Assembly: GCA_015064665.1 (NCBI GenBank)
Contig: SVRU01000060.1
Span: 1-16,877 of the forward strand
Length of the DNA: 16,877 nucleotides
Source of the DNA: Oscillospiraceae bacterium
Lineage (GTDB): Bacteria > Bacillota_A > Clostridia > Oscillospirales > CAG-272
Direction of reading: 5' to 3'
Shown: in pieces, positions 7,601 through 14,271 of the stretch
How the letters are laid out: every line of letters starts with the position of its first letter
Position numbering within the stretch: position 1 is the first letter of the stretch
The notes under the pieces: generated by a model
Seen by the model: only the letters and a program-made list of their open reading frames with translations
Told to the model about the DNA's origin: nothing
The model's database searches: none
Made by a program: the position numbers and the translations under genes

Positions 7601-8182
7601 GATAAGCACAAGCTTATCGCGGGAGAGCTTTTTGAGAGTATCAAAAACCTGCTTTCCCGTCACGGAGTCGAGCGCGCCCGTTGGCTCGTCTGCCATGATT
7701 ATTTCGGGCTTTTTGACAAGAGCGCGGGCTATCGCTACCCTTTGCTTTTGACCGCCGGAAAGCTCGTTAGGCTTTCTTGCGCCGTATCCGTCAAGATCGA
7801 CCTCTTTCAAAATAGAATTGACCTCGTCGTCGGTCGCGCGTCTGCCCTGAAGCTCGATAGCAAGCGCAATGTTTGCTCCAACCGTCAGCTCCTCGAGAAT
7901 GTTATACTCCTGGAATATAAAACCTATATAAGTGTTGCGGTAGCTGTCGTAATGACTTTGCTTAAAATCCTTTGCCGACGTACCTTTAATTATTATTTCA
8001 CCCGAATCAAAGCTGTCAAGACCGCCAAGCACGTTGAGAAGAGTGGATTTACCGCTGCCCGACTTACCGAGAATAAATACCATTCCCGTGTCGGGAAGCT
8101 TCGCTGACACTCCATCAAGCGCTTTAACAACTACGCCTTTTTTCGTTTTGTAGATTTTTTTCAGATTCTTTGCTTCAATCAT
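4688..8182 (-). CDS. ABC transporter, fused ATPase and FtsX-type permease with giant ectodomain
   Basis: The 1164-residue protein begins with a MacB/LolD-type ATPase: Walker A GKSGSGKST (39-47), Q-loop Gln91, signature LSGGQ (141-145), Walker B IIMADE (161-166) and switch His197. A charged cytoplasmic linker leads to TM1 (about 329-351), an extracellular region of roughly 680 residues, then three membrane helices (about 1033-1055, 1079-1108, 1127-1147) with an FtsX-like coupling segment (DIGILRAIGSRSADVFRIFFAEA). MacB-family proteins are mechanotransmitters that export peptides or lipids or pull lipoproteins; the substrate here is unknown. The Met at 8182 is preferred over upstream in-frame ATGs because AAAGG precedes it, a promoter lies just upstream, and the ATPase fold starts there. 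It is a single-gene unit with no two-component system beside it. Confidence 0.93.
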   Translation of the reverse strand: MIEAKNLKKIYKTKKGVVVKALDGVSAKLPDTGMVFILGKSGSGKSTLLNVLGGLDSFDSGEIIIKGTSAKDFKQSHYDSYRNTYIGFIFQEYNILEELTVGANIALAIELQGRRATDDEVNSILKEVDLDGYGARKPNELSGGQKQRVAIARALVKKPEIIMADEPTGALDSVTGKQVFDTLKKLSRDKLVLIVSHDREFSEQYADRIIELKDGVIISDVEKDSESEESFLSCDESIVFAENEIQVKAGYTITEEDRIAINEYLSALSSGATIKLSNGKKRITSGDFKPTDEKKIKSDKAGDFKLIKSKLSLKNAFKLGSSALKYKKVRLVITIFLSLISFTLFGLADTIAAYDNVKTATNSIYDTGVDYASYIKSIKYTSGDYSYWGEGGTLLGSSDVSIIKDKTGKNVVGVYKKDVQLTFEHHLGSEKVEGFDPTILFSGKFSGLTVVDNTLISENGFELLGSSRLPEADKNEILVTKYTYEYFKNVGYIGQSNEGRYEKEINNYDDLIGVTLNLDVAYNDSNNFTIVGIIDTNFDYSRYEQLASSDAEHNLNFIEIMALQSELDGIKNYSFASIGFVHSSFMDYLIAELGGKPENTSGYGNFHILIVKDDSANDESELWGEDKENVVNSTWFQYLNKLENVKDKVVWSTPSPLESLSDNQIIISTNYLRELISNSNQSDALYDPEQLVGFEATLMQKYKSGEWSVEYPLLSNILSNPVHYAAWKYATDPQNLETVKQISAQKARDFGYSEDDISDLLNKPDSLYEFFVNYRNDEISDSYVKEYLDSLTETYGLSDFVISEELKDMLITSITYDGQTYYSYDRNLLNFNFQLSHNLDELILNRYIFENFADAEKYFDYRNSLLTDDKEYTRDFRVITGMYRDYIRNKDGYVSTASETYEEFTLKQLLKLYNAIPAENKMIITLNSYTTGKSAFVKNVEIVGVISEEESLKWRGVIVVGDSLMSDMFGANLGGVYSYAVGVMPESKSDIRELVSFTDRYVSENGEVKYKLKNNVTDQLSMVDELLDVLGKVFLYVGLGFAVFASLMLANFISTSVTYKKQDIGILRAIGSRSADVFRIFFAEAFIIAMINYILSVAGTGVVTFFINGALRNDAGLLITFLNFGIRQIGLLLLVSLGVALIATFLPVKKIASMKPIDAIKNRK

Positions 8183-8216
8183 TTTTTTGCCTTTCTTATT
8201 GAAGTGTTGCAAAAAT

Positions 8217-8245
8217 AATTTACCATATAGATAATCTGTTGTCAA
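8217..8245 (-). promoter_or_regulatory. Sigma-A promoter of the ABC transporter gene
   Basis: On the - strand a perfect -35 TTGACA (8245-8240) and -10 TAAATT (8222-8217, 4 of 6) are 17 bases apart. The -10 lies about 35 bases upstream of the start at 8182. Confidence 0.7.
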
Positions 8246-8274
8246 TAGATATTTTATTAATTTAGATAATTTAG

Positions 8275-8309
8275 ATAAAAAATTGCCGCTGCAAAAAACA
8301 GCGGCAATT
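8275..8309 (-). terminator. Intrinsic terminator of pnp
   Basis: A perfect 11-bp stem, AATTGCCGCTG (8281-8291) with CAGCGGCAATT (8299-8309), lies 13 bases past the pnp stop and is followed on the - strand by a T-rich run. Confidence 0.9.
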
Positions 8310-8321
8310 TTACTATTTTTA

Positions 8322-10454
8322 TTATTCTTCGGTTTTCGCTTCGTTTTCGGGCTCAGCGTCACGCATGGAAAGATTCTGTCTTCCCTTTTCGTCGGTACCG
8401 AGATACTTAACGCGAACCGTGTCACCGACGCTTACAACGTCCTCAACGTTTTCGGTTCTCTGCTTCTGAAGCTTGGAGATGTGAACCATTCCCTCTTTGC
8501 CGGGGGCATATTCAACGAATGCTCCGATAGGAATAATTCTCGTTACCATTCCGGTATAGGTCTCACCGACAACGGGCTCAAATACGATAGCATCGATAAT
8601 AGCCTTAGCCATATCAGCGCTTGCCTTATCAACTGCTGCGATGAACACGGTTCCGTCATCGTTGATATCGATCTTTGCGCCGGTATCGGCAACTATCTTC
8701 TGAATAACCTTTCCGCCCGAGCCGATAACCTCACGAATCTTATCGGGATTGATGGTCATGGTTATCATCTTGGGAGCATATGCAGAAACCTCTGCTCTGG
8801 GTACGGGGATAGCGGCAAGAAGAATCTTATCGATAATCTCGTCACGGCCCTGATGAGTTGTTTCAAGAGCTCTCTTTATGATTTCGGGAGTAAGTCCGTC
8901 AACCTTAAGGTCCATCTGGATAGAGGTGATACCCTTATGAGTACCCGCTACCTTAAAGTCCATATCTCCGTAGAAATCCTCAAGACCCTGAATATCTATC
9001 ATTGTATCCCAAGAGCCGTCCTCAGCAGTGATAAGACCGCAGGAGATACCAGCAACGGGAGCCTTGATCGGAACACCCGCATCCATAAGAGCAAGAGTCG
9101 AGCCGCATACAGAACCCTGAGAGGTAGAACCGTTAGAGCTTACGACCTCGGATACAAGACGGATAGCATAGGGGAATTCCTCCTCAGAGGGAAGAACGGG
9201 AACGAGAGAACGCTCTGCAAGAGCACCGTGGCCTATCTCGCGGCGGCCGGGGCTTCTCTGCGCCTTTGCTTCACCGGTAGAATAGCCGGGCATGTTGTAA
9301 TGATGCATATATCTCTTGGTATCCTCATCGTCAAGACCCTCGAGCTTCTGAGCGTCGGAGAGGGTTCCAAGGGTAGCGATAGTAAGAACCTGCGTCTGTC
9401 CGCGGGTAAACAGACCCGAACCGTGAACTCTCGGAATAAGTCCGACTTCTGCTGCGAGGGGTCTGATTTCATCCATACGTCTGCCATCTACGCGCTTCTT
9501 GTCAACAAGGAGCCAACGGCGAACGATTTTTTTCTGAATCTTGTAGATAAGCTCGGGCAGAATAACCTTTATGTCAGGATATTTCTCTTCAAACGTAGCA
9601 ACGATATCGTCCATAATGGGCTGCATTTTTGCATCGCGAACGTTTTTATCATCGGTGTCGAGAGCTTCCATAACTGCCTTCTCGCAGTATGCGAATATCT
9701 CGTCGAACATATCGTGATCAAGCTCACCCGAGGTATACTCAAACTTAGGCTTGCCTATTTCGGCAACTATCTCGTTGATGAATTTAACGAGCTTTTTGAT
9801 TTCCTCGTGAGCGGTCATGATTGCCTCAAACATTGTGTCGTCATCAACCTCATTAGCACCCGCTTCAATCATAACTACCTTTTCTGCCGAAGCAGCAACG
9901 GTAAGTTCAAGGTCACTCTTCTCTCTTTCAGCAGCCGTGGGGTTAACAACAATCTTGCCGTCAACAAGTCCCATAAACACGCCGCCGATAGGTCCGTTCC
10001 ACGGAATATCCGAAATGGAAAGAGCTATTGAAGCGCCGATCATTGCCGTAATTTCAGGAGAGCAATCGGGGTCAACAGACATGATTGTGAGAAGAAGCGA
10101 TACGTCGTTTCTGAGGTCCTTCGGAAAAAGAGGACGGATGGGACGGTCGATAACGCGTCCTGCAAGAACAGCCTTTTCGGTAGGCTTGCCCTCTCTCTTA
10201 AGGAAGCCGCCGGGAATCTTTCCGACAGCGTACATCTTCTCATCGTAATCTACCGAAAGAGGAAGAAAGTCGATTCCCTCTCTGGGCGATGCAGATGCGG
10301 TCGCGCAGGCAAGAACGGTGGTTTCACCGTACTTAATCATAACCGAACCGTTTGCAAGACCTGCAACCTTACCGGTTTCAACTACAAGAGGTCTGCCTGC
10401 AAGCTCATACTTGAAAACCTTGTAGTCATTGAACGTTTTAAAATTTTCTACCAT
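8322..10454 (-). CDS. pnp: Polynucleotide phosphorylase
   Basis: This 710-residue enzyme degrades RNA from the 3' end by phosphorolysis, releasing nucleoside diphosphates, and takes part in mRNA decay and RNA quality control. The family domain order is complete: RNase PH-like 1 (about 11-145), helical linker (to about 235), RNase PH-like 2 (about 325-540), KH (about 565-622, with GSGG at 578-581) and S1 (about 632-698). The metal and phosphate site segment EDFYGDMDFK carries Asp493, Asp499 and Lys501, which correspond to E. coli Asp486, Asp492 and Lys494. The Met at 10454 is chosen because AAAGGAG precedes it. An in-frame ATG 23 codons upstream (10523) lies inside a strong hairpin and is unlikely. 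It follows rpsO, the classic rpsO-pnp arrangement, and carries a long leader hairpin. Confidence 0.97.
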   Translation of the reverse strand: MVENFKTFNDYKVFKYELAGRPLVVETGKVAGLANGSVMIKYGETTVLACATASASPREGIDFLPLSVDYDEKMYAVGKIPGGFLKREGKPTEKAVLAGRVIDRPIRPLFPKDLRNDVSLLLTIMSVDPDCSPEITAMIGASIALSISDIPWNGPIGGVFMGLVDGKIVVNPTAAEREKSDLELTVAASAEKVVMIEAGANEVDDDTMFEAIMTAHEEIKKLVKFINEIVAEIGKPKFEYTSGELDHDMFDEIFAYCEKAVMEALDTDDKNVRDAKMQPIMDDIVATFEEKYPDIKVILPELIYKIQKKIVRRWLLVDKKRVDGRRMDEIRPLAAEVGLIPRVHGSGLFTRGQTQVLTIATLGTLSDAQKLEGLDDEDTKRYMHHYNMPGYSTGEAKAQRSPGRREIGHGALAERSLVPVLPSEEEFPYAIRLVSEVVSSNGSTSQGSVCGSTLALMDAGVPIKAPVAGISCGLITAEDGSWDTMIDIQGLEDFYGDMDFKVAGTHKGITSIQMDLKVDGLTPEIIKRALETTHQGRDEIIDKILLAAIPVPRAEVSAYAPKMITMTINPDKIREVIGSGGKVIQKIVADTGAKIDINDDGTVFIAAVDKASADMAKAIIDAIVFEPVVGETYTGMVTRIIPIGAFVEYAPGKEGMVHISKLQKQRTENVEDVVSVGDTVRVKYLGTDEKGRQNLSMRDAEPENEAKTEE

Positions 10455-10490
10455 GTTTTTTCTCCTTTTCTTTTTTTGGAGTGCGAACAT

Positions 10491-10534
10491 AGCACTTAAA
10501 TATACGTTTGACGCCAAACGCATATTTAACTGCT
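10491..10534 (-). promoter_or_regulatory. Long hairpin in the pnp 5' leader
   Basis: The arms 10515-10534 and 10491-10510 give a 20-position stem with a 4-base loop (GCGT on the - strand). Read as - strand RNA, 18 positions are Watson-Crick, one is G-U and one is a G-G mismatch. No T-run follows, so it is not a terminator. In E. coli the pnp leader has a long stem that RNase III cleaves and PNPase then processes to repress its own synthesis. The position here suggests an analogous control element, but that is inference. Confidence 0.75.
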
Positions 10535-10541
10535 ACTTCCG

Positions 10542-10548
10542 CCTCCTT
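10542..10548 (-). promoter_or_regulatory. Orphan Shine-Dalgarno-like AAGGAGG upstream of the pnp leader hairpin
   Basis: A perfect AAGGAGG on the - strand has no start codon at normal distance; the nearest ATG (10523) is 18 bases away within the hairpin. The pnp start has its own separate AAAGGAG site. It may be a ribosome standby site, a remnant or chance. Confidence 0.4.
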
Positions 10549-10563
10549 GTTTTCTTTTTTGAG

Positions 10564-10596
10564 AAAACGGGAACGAATATGCTCCGTTCCCGTTTT
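10564..10596 (-). terminator. Hairpin terminator or attenuator between rpsO and pnp
   Basis: A perfect 12-bp inverted repeat, AAAACGGGAACG (10564-10575) with CGTTCCCGTTTT (10585-10596), lies 15 bases after the rpsO stop. On the - strand the T-run is only the TTTT closing the stem, so termination may be partial, allowing read-through into pnp, which has no clear promoter of its own in the gap. Confidence 0.7.
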
Positions 10597-10611
10597 GTTT
10601 GAAAGTATAAA

Positions 10612-10878
10612 TTACTTTCTGAGACCGAGCTTCTTAATTACTGCTCTGTATCTTTCGATATCCTTCTTCGCAAGGTAGTTAAGGAGCTGCTTTCTGTGAC
10701 CAACCATCTTGGAGAGTCCTCTCTGAGAATGGAAATCCTTAGGATTCTTCTTCATGTGCTCGGTAAGGCTGTTGATTCTGTCAGTAAGAATTGCAACCTG
10801 AACCTCGGGAGAGCCTGTGTCTCTCTCGTTGATCTTGTACTCTTCGATGATAGCTGTCTTTGTTTCCTTAGTAATCAT
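10612..10878 (-). CDS. rpsO: 30S ribosomal protein S15
   Basis: This 88-residue protein is the standard length for S15, a primary 16S rRNA binder that nucleates the platform of the small subunit. The sequence is canonical: N-terminal helix ([24 protein letters not shown]), the [20 protein letters not shown] segment that binds rRNA, and a C-terminal [18 protein letters not shown]. The start is supported by AAAGGTG upstream. It has its own promoter near 11016-11036 and a long structured leader, and is followed by a hairpin and then pnp. Confidence 0.97.
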   Translation of the reverse strand: MITKETKTAIIEEYKINERDTGSPEVQVAILTDRINSLTEHMKKNPKDFHSQRGLSKMVGHRKQLLNYLAKKDIERYRAVIKKLGLRK

Positions 10879-10899
10879 TTTTCTTCACCTTTCTTAATA

Positions 10900-11006
10900 T
10901 TTTATCTCCTGTGTCCCGGTACGGTGCGGGTGAAAAGCACGAGCTACGCAAGGATAAAATTCCAAACGGAGCAAGGCCATACACGGTACTGCGACATAGG
11001 CCGTTT
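10900..11006 (-). promoter_or_regulatory. Structured rpsO leader, candidate S15 autoregulatory element
   Basis: The 5' leader is over 100 bases long and more GC-rich than its surroundings. GTACCGTG (- strand, 10989-10982) can pair with CACCGTAC (10926-10919) at 7 of 8 positions. A local hairpin GTGC-GCAC lies within, at 10923-10940. S15 is known to repress its own mRNA through leader structures in several bacterial groups. I do not recognise this as one of the described classes, so the regulatory call is inference from structure and position. Confidence 0.5.
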
Positions 11007-11012
11007 GCTATT

Positions 11013-11040
11013 ATAACATATATTTTGTAAAAAGTAAATA
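11013..11040 (-). promoter_or_regulatory. Sigma-A promoter of rpsO
   Basis: On the - strand, TTTACT as -35 and TATAAT as -10 are separated by 16 bases, in a strongly AT-rich stretch directly upstream of the structured leader. Confidence 0.7.
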
Positions 11041-11071
11041 GTTTTTTCAAATATTTTTAGTAATGTTTTTC

Positions 11072-11650
11072 TCACAGCGTCGGCATCGGTGCGCGTTTGC
11101 TCTTTTCAACGAGGAAAAAATAAGGCGATGCCTGAGAATTAAGTATTCTGAATTCCGACGGACAAATATAAAAACGGCTGGTATCTTTGAAGTATTCGCG
11201 CAGCATTTCTCCCTCAAGCTCACCCTCCTCGTGTCCGGGATAAATAGCTATCAGAAGCACTCCGTCTGGGCTGAGCATATCTATTGCCGCCTCGACGGCA
11301 GGCATTGTGGTTTCACGCATGGTAGTTACGCCCTTTTTACCGCTGCGAGGAAGATATCCTAGATTAAACATTCCGGCTTTAATAGGCTCTTTAACAAACT
11401 CACGCACCCTGTGATGAGAGGCACATATGAGGGTATAGTTGTTCGGCGCACCGTTTTCCTCAAGATGTCGGCGAGTTGACAAAAGAGCCTCTTCCTGTAT
11501 GTCAAACGCATAAACTCTTCCCTCTTCTCCAACTGTTTTGGAAAGAAAGAGAGTGTCGTTTCCGTTGCCCATGGTAAAATCAACGGCAACCTCTCCTTCG
11601 AAAAGATGCTTTAGTATAAAATGCTTATGAAGCTCTATTAGGTCCACCAT
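11072..11650 (-). CDS. mnmM: tRNA wobble-uridine methyltransferase, MnmM (YtqB) family
   Basis: This 192-residue class I SAM-dependent methyltransferase belongs to the former 'putative rRNA methylase' family (PF06962). The SAM loop is DFTMGNGND (24-32) and the acidic residue after strand 2 is Asp50 (YAFDIQ). The family hallmark FNLGYLPRS spans 95-103, and IYPGHEEGELE is also typical. B. subtilis YtqB was identified as MnmM, which methylates aminomethyl-thiouridine at tRNA position 34 to give mnm5s2U. I infer the same reaction here. The ATG abuts the rqcH stop (TAAATG) and its ribosome site (GAGGAG) lies in the rqcH end, so the two are translationally coupled. No clear terminator follows before the rpsO promoter. 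Confidence 0.88.
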   Translation of the reverse strand: MVDLIELHKHFILKHLFEGEVAVDFTMGNGNDTLFLSKTVGEEGRVYAFDIQEEALLSTRRHLEENGAPNNYTLICASHHRVREFVKEPIKAGMFNLGYLPRSGKKGVTTMRETTMPAVEAAIDMLSPDGVLLIAIYPGHEEGELEGEMLREYFKDTSRFYICPSEFRILNSQASPYFFLVEKSKRAPMPTL

Positions 11651-13387
11651 TTAATTCTCCTCTAAATTACACGACGGCTTAACGTATGCCGTGTAATTCG
11701 TTTTGTATATCACGAATCCGGGCTTTGAGCCTTGCGGTTTTTTAATGTTTTTTACTCTCGTGTAGTCAACCGCAACGACGTCGCCCTTCGCTTTTGAATA
11801 ATATGCAGCAAGCTCTGCCGCCTCGGTATAATCCTTTTCACTTGGTTCTTCACCGTCCGTAACCATTATAACGTGTGAGCCCGGAATATCCTTGACGTGA
11901 AACCATATATCGTTTTTTTGGGCAACGCGGAAGGTCAATTCGTCATTCTGAAGATTGTTTCTTCCGACAAGAAGCCGATATCCCCCGGAGGTCTTATACT
12001 TTATCGGGCGGAGCTTAACGCTTTTCGTGGGTTTATACCCTCGCATTTTCGATGCATATCCCGAACGGTAAAGCTCGTCGCGTATATCAATAAGATCCTG
12101 CTCGTTCTCTGCTCTTTCAAGAAACGACTTTACGCTTTCAAGATACAGCAGCTCTTTTTCCCAAATCGAAATCTGCTCGGTCAAAATCTCTTTAGCGGTT
12201 TTGCACTTGTTATATAGCTTGTACATTTTCTGCGCGTTTTTCGAAGGGTCAAGGCGCGAGTCAAGCTTGATTTCTATTTCGGGACAGTTTTCATCATAAT
12301 AATCAATCGCCTTGAAGGATTCCATTCCGCGCTCAAGACGGTATATATTAGCTGTGATAAGGTCGGCATATTTTTTATAAACAGCCCCTTTTTCACTCTC
12401 AATAAGATCCTCTCTTTGAATTGCGAGCTTGCGCTCGGTTCTTGCCGTTGCGTTAGACAAAAGCGTGAGAAGATCGTGCGCTCTTTGATGAATTCGTTCA
12501 AGCCTGTCCTTTTCGGCAAAATATTCATCAAATAACGCTTTAAAGCTGTCAAATTTCTTTTTTTGAGCTCCCACAAGATAGGAGATGTCCATATAAGAAT
12601 AGTCTATCGGCTTGCCGTTTTTGTCATACGCCACGGTTGGCGAGTAGTCCTCTTCGATAAGCAATTTCTGCCACGCAGAAAAAACAGCGTAAAAGCGCTC
12701 TTTGTCAATCTCTTCTATCGGCATGTCGGTTTTGCCAGAGGTTCTGTATGAAATTTCACGGGCAATCTGCGTTGCGATTCCGGAGTACACACCGGTAATA
12801 AATTTTTCAACCGTACGCTCTTTTGGAAATTGACGAAGCTTTTCAAAAAAGAGCTCCCTATCTATTTCCGTAGGATCAAGCTTAGGCTGCTTTTCGGGAA
12901 TCTGATATTTAAGTCCGGGAAGCACCTGCCTTACGGTACTTGCTGAGAAATCTATAATTTTGAGAGCCGTTATTACCTTATCCTCGCTGTCGAGAACTAT
13001 AAGATTGGCGTATTTGCCCATAATTTCGCATACGAGCTTTTTTACGGTTGAAAATCCCATTTCATCATAGCAGGAAACTGTAAAAACGGCAATTCTGTCA
13101 AAGCCGGGTTGGTCGACAGATATAATTTTTCCGCCCGTAAGGTGCTTACGCAAAAACATGCAAAACATCGGAGCTTGAAGCGGGTTTTCCTTAACGGTAT
13201 CGGATAGCTGAAGGCGCGGAGCATTCGGTCCGACATTGAACACAAGTCGGCTGCTTTTTTTACCGGAATGTATAACGAGGTCGACCTCGTCATTTCTCGG
13301 TTGCAAAACCTTTTCAATTTTAGCCTCGCCAAACTCCCGTTTATACTCGGTAAGAACGGCGCGCATCATATATGCATCAAATGCCAT
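11651..13387 (-). CDS. rqcH: RqcH, NFACT-family ribosome quality control protein
   Basis: This 578-residue protein (older names: fibronectin-binding FbpA, YloA) is the bacterial Rqc2/NEMF homologue. It binds obstructed 50S subunits with peptidyl-tRNA and recruits alanyl-tRNA to add C-terminal alanine tails that mark the stalled peptide for degradation. NFACT-N occupies the first part (MAFDAYMMRAVLTEY) and includes the key Asp97-Arg98 pair (PGFDR), at the same numbers as in B. subtilis RqcH. A coiled-coil hairpin lies around 280-430. The NFACT-R domain follows, with the signature DIWFHVKDIPGSHVIM from residue 493. The start has GGAGG six bases upstream, and a good promoter lies at 13417-13445. 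It is co-transcribed with mnmM. Confidence 0.95.
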   Translation of the reverse strand: MAFDAYMMRAVLTEYKREFGEAKIEKVLQPRNDEVDLVIHSGKKSSRLVFNVGPNAPRLQLSDTVKENPLQAPMFCMFLRKHLTGGKIISVDQPGFDRIAVFTVSCYDEMGFSTVKKLVCEIMGKYANLIVLDSEDKVITALKIIDFSASTVRQVLPGLKYQIPEKQPKLDPTEIDRELFFEKLRQFPKERTVEKFITGVYSGIATQIAREISYRTSGKTDMPIEEIDKERFYAVFSAWQKLLIEEDYSPTVAYDKNGKPIDYSYMDISYLVGAQKKKFDSFKALFDEYFAEKDRLERIHQRAHDLLTLLSNATARTERKLAIQREDLIESEKGAVYKKYADLITANIYRLERGMESFKAIDYYDENCPEIEIKLDSRLDPSKNAQKMYKLYNKCKTAKEILTEQISIWEKELLYLESVKSFLERAENEQDLIDIRDELYRSGYASKMRGYKPTKSVKLRPIKYKTSGGYRLLVGRNNLQNDELTFRVAQKNDIWFHVKDIPGSHVIMVTDGEEPSEKDYTEAAELAAYYSKAKGDVVAVDYTRVKNIKKPQGSKPGFVIYKTNYTAYVKPSCNLEEN

Positions 13388-13416
13388 TTTGAACCTCCAT
13401 TTACATTAACAAAAAT

Positions 13417-13445
13417 ATTTTATCACAAACAAAGACGTAAGTCAA
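13417..13445 (-). promoter_or_regulatory. Sigma-A promoter of rqcH-mnmM
   Basis: On the - strand, TTGACT (13445-13440) and TAAAAT (13422-13417) are exactly 17 bases apart, about 30 bases upstream of the rqcH start and immediately after the terminator of the previous gene. Confidence 0.8.
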
Positions 13446-13483
13446 TAAAAACCGACAGCAAATCTCTTTTTGACAGCTGTCGG
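13446..13483 (-). terminator. Intrinsic terminator after the DapF-like gene
   Basis: CCGACAGC on the - strand (13483-13476) pairs perfectly with GCTGTCGG (13459-13452) and is followed by TTTTT. The T-run directly abuts the -35 of the rqcH promoter. Confidence 0.88.
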
Positions 13484-13491
13484 CAGTTATT

Positions 13492-14208
13492 TCAGATAAA
13501 TTCGGGCTGCACGGCAACCGTGACCGAAAACGGTTCTGCAAGTATGAAAATTCTTTCTTTTTCAGCAACAAAATTCAGCGCAGATCCGCCGCTGATTATA
13601 CGCTCGTTAAAGGCGGCGGCAGAATATAAAAGAAGAGGTGATACGGATTCGGAAATAAAATCAGAATAATACCTGACGGCAAGTTCGCCGTTTTGCGAAG
13701 CCGAAGCTAAAACTCCGCACGGAAGTGAATCATCAACAAGCACCAAGCTTTTAAGAATATCATCTGAGATAAGCAATATATCATCGGTATGAATTGCGCG
13801 GAACTTCTTTTTTACAAGCAGGTCGCGGTATTTTATTTCACAACCGAAAATCTCGGTGGAATACGACAATAATTGTTTGCATTTTGTAATTTTGACGCTG
13901 AATTTATCTGCATCCGTGTAAAAAATCTCGATTTTCCCTTCAGGTGTTTCAAAATCCACTTCAGAAAACGGAAGACCTCTTTTGTTTATAAGGAATGCCG
14001 CGGCGCACAATGCGGACGTATAATATTCCGACAGCTCTTCTTTGTTCAAATCATATGCTAAAAGTTTAAAATCCGATGAATCGCCCGGCATAAGAAATAT
14101 ACTTTTGTATGAAAGTTCTTTTTTCAGAATTTCAAAAGCTTCATCACGGTTTTCGACCGAAAACAGCTCGTATTTCTCTGTGCAAACAGTAATTTTTGAT
14201 TTCGTCAT
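13492..14208 (-). CDS. Hypothetical protein, possible DapF-fold protein lacking catalytic cysteines
   Basis: I do not firmly recognise this 238-residue protein. Residues 46-108 follow the diaminopimelate epimerase pattern: a DFKLLAYDLN strand-turn, then SALCAAAFLINKRGL where DapF has CGNALRC, then VDFETPEGKIEIFY like DapF's ETLAG segment. The second half (GELAVRYYSD, then a small-residue helix and SVTVAV) also fits the DapF repeat. The two catalytic cysteines are not in place: the first position aligns with Tyr63 and the second falls near Pro191-Leu192. Epimerase activity is therefore unlikely and another role is probable. The start at 14208 is preferred over in-frame ATGs at 14262 and 14244 because those lie on the hairpin that follows cca; even so, no strong ribosome site is visible. 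It is in line with cca upstream and ends in its own terminator. Confidence 0.7.
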   Translation of the reverse strand: MTKSKITVCTEKYELFSVENRDEAFEILKKELSYKSIFLMPGDSSDFKLLAYDLNKEELSEYYTSALCAAAFLINKRGLPFSEVDFETPEGKIEIFYTDADKFSVKITKCKQLLSYSTEIFGCEIKYRDLLVKKKFRAIHTDDILLISDDILKSLVLVDDSLPCGVLASASQNGELAVRYYSDFISESVSPLLLYSAAAFNERIISGGSALNFVAEKERIFILAEPFSVTVAVQPEFI

Positions 14209-14230
14209 TCGTTTTATCTCGCACGAAGAA

Positions 14231-14257
14231 ATTGAGAGCGACATGACCGCTCTCAAT
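14231..14257 (-). terminator. Hairpin terminator after cca
   Basis: A perfect 10-bp stem, ATTGAGAGCG with CGCTCTCAAT, and a 7-base loop lie 15 bases past the cca stop. The following - strand tract, TTCTTCG, is only moderately T-rich, so termination may be partial with read-through into the DapF-like gene. Confidence 0.65.
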
Positions 14258-14271
14258 AGCATAATATGAAA

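Noticed and set aside
8183..8425. Upstream extension of the ABC transporter by 81 residues
   Set aside because: It would overlap the pnp terminator and the promoter at 8217-8245. The ATPase domain begins right at the internal Met, which has its own ribosome site.
8283..10031. 582-codon open frame on the + strand opposite pnp
   Set aside because: It is fully antisense to an unmistakable pnp, has no recognisable domain, and starts inside the pnp terminator.
10900..11006. Possible cyclic-di-GMP or other metabolite riboswitch upstream of rpsO
   Set aside because: The conserved core of the c-di-GMP aptamer is absent, and the position before rpsO makes a ribosomal protein leader more likely.
14209..14262. 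N-terminal extension of the DapF-like protein by 18 residues
   Set aside because: Those codons lie on the hairpin that follows cca, and no ribosome site supports them.
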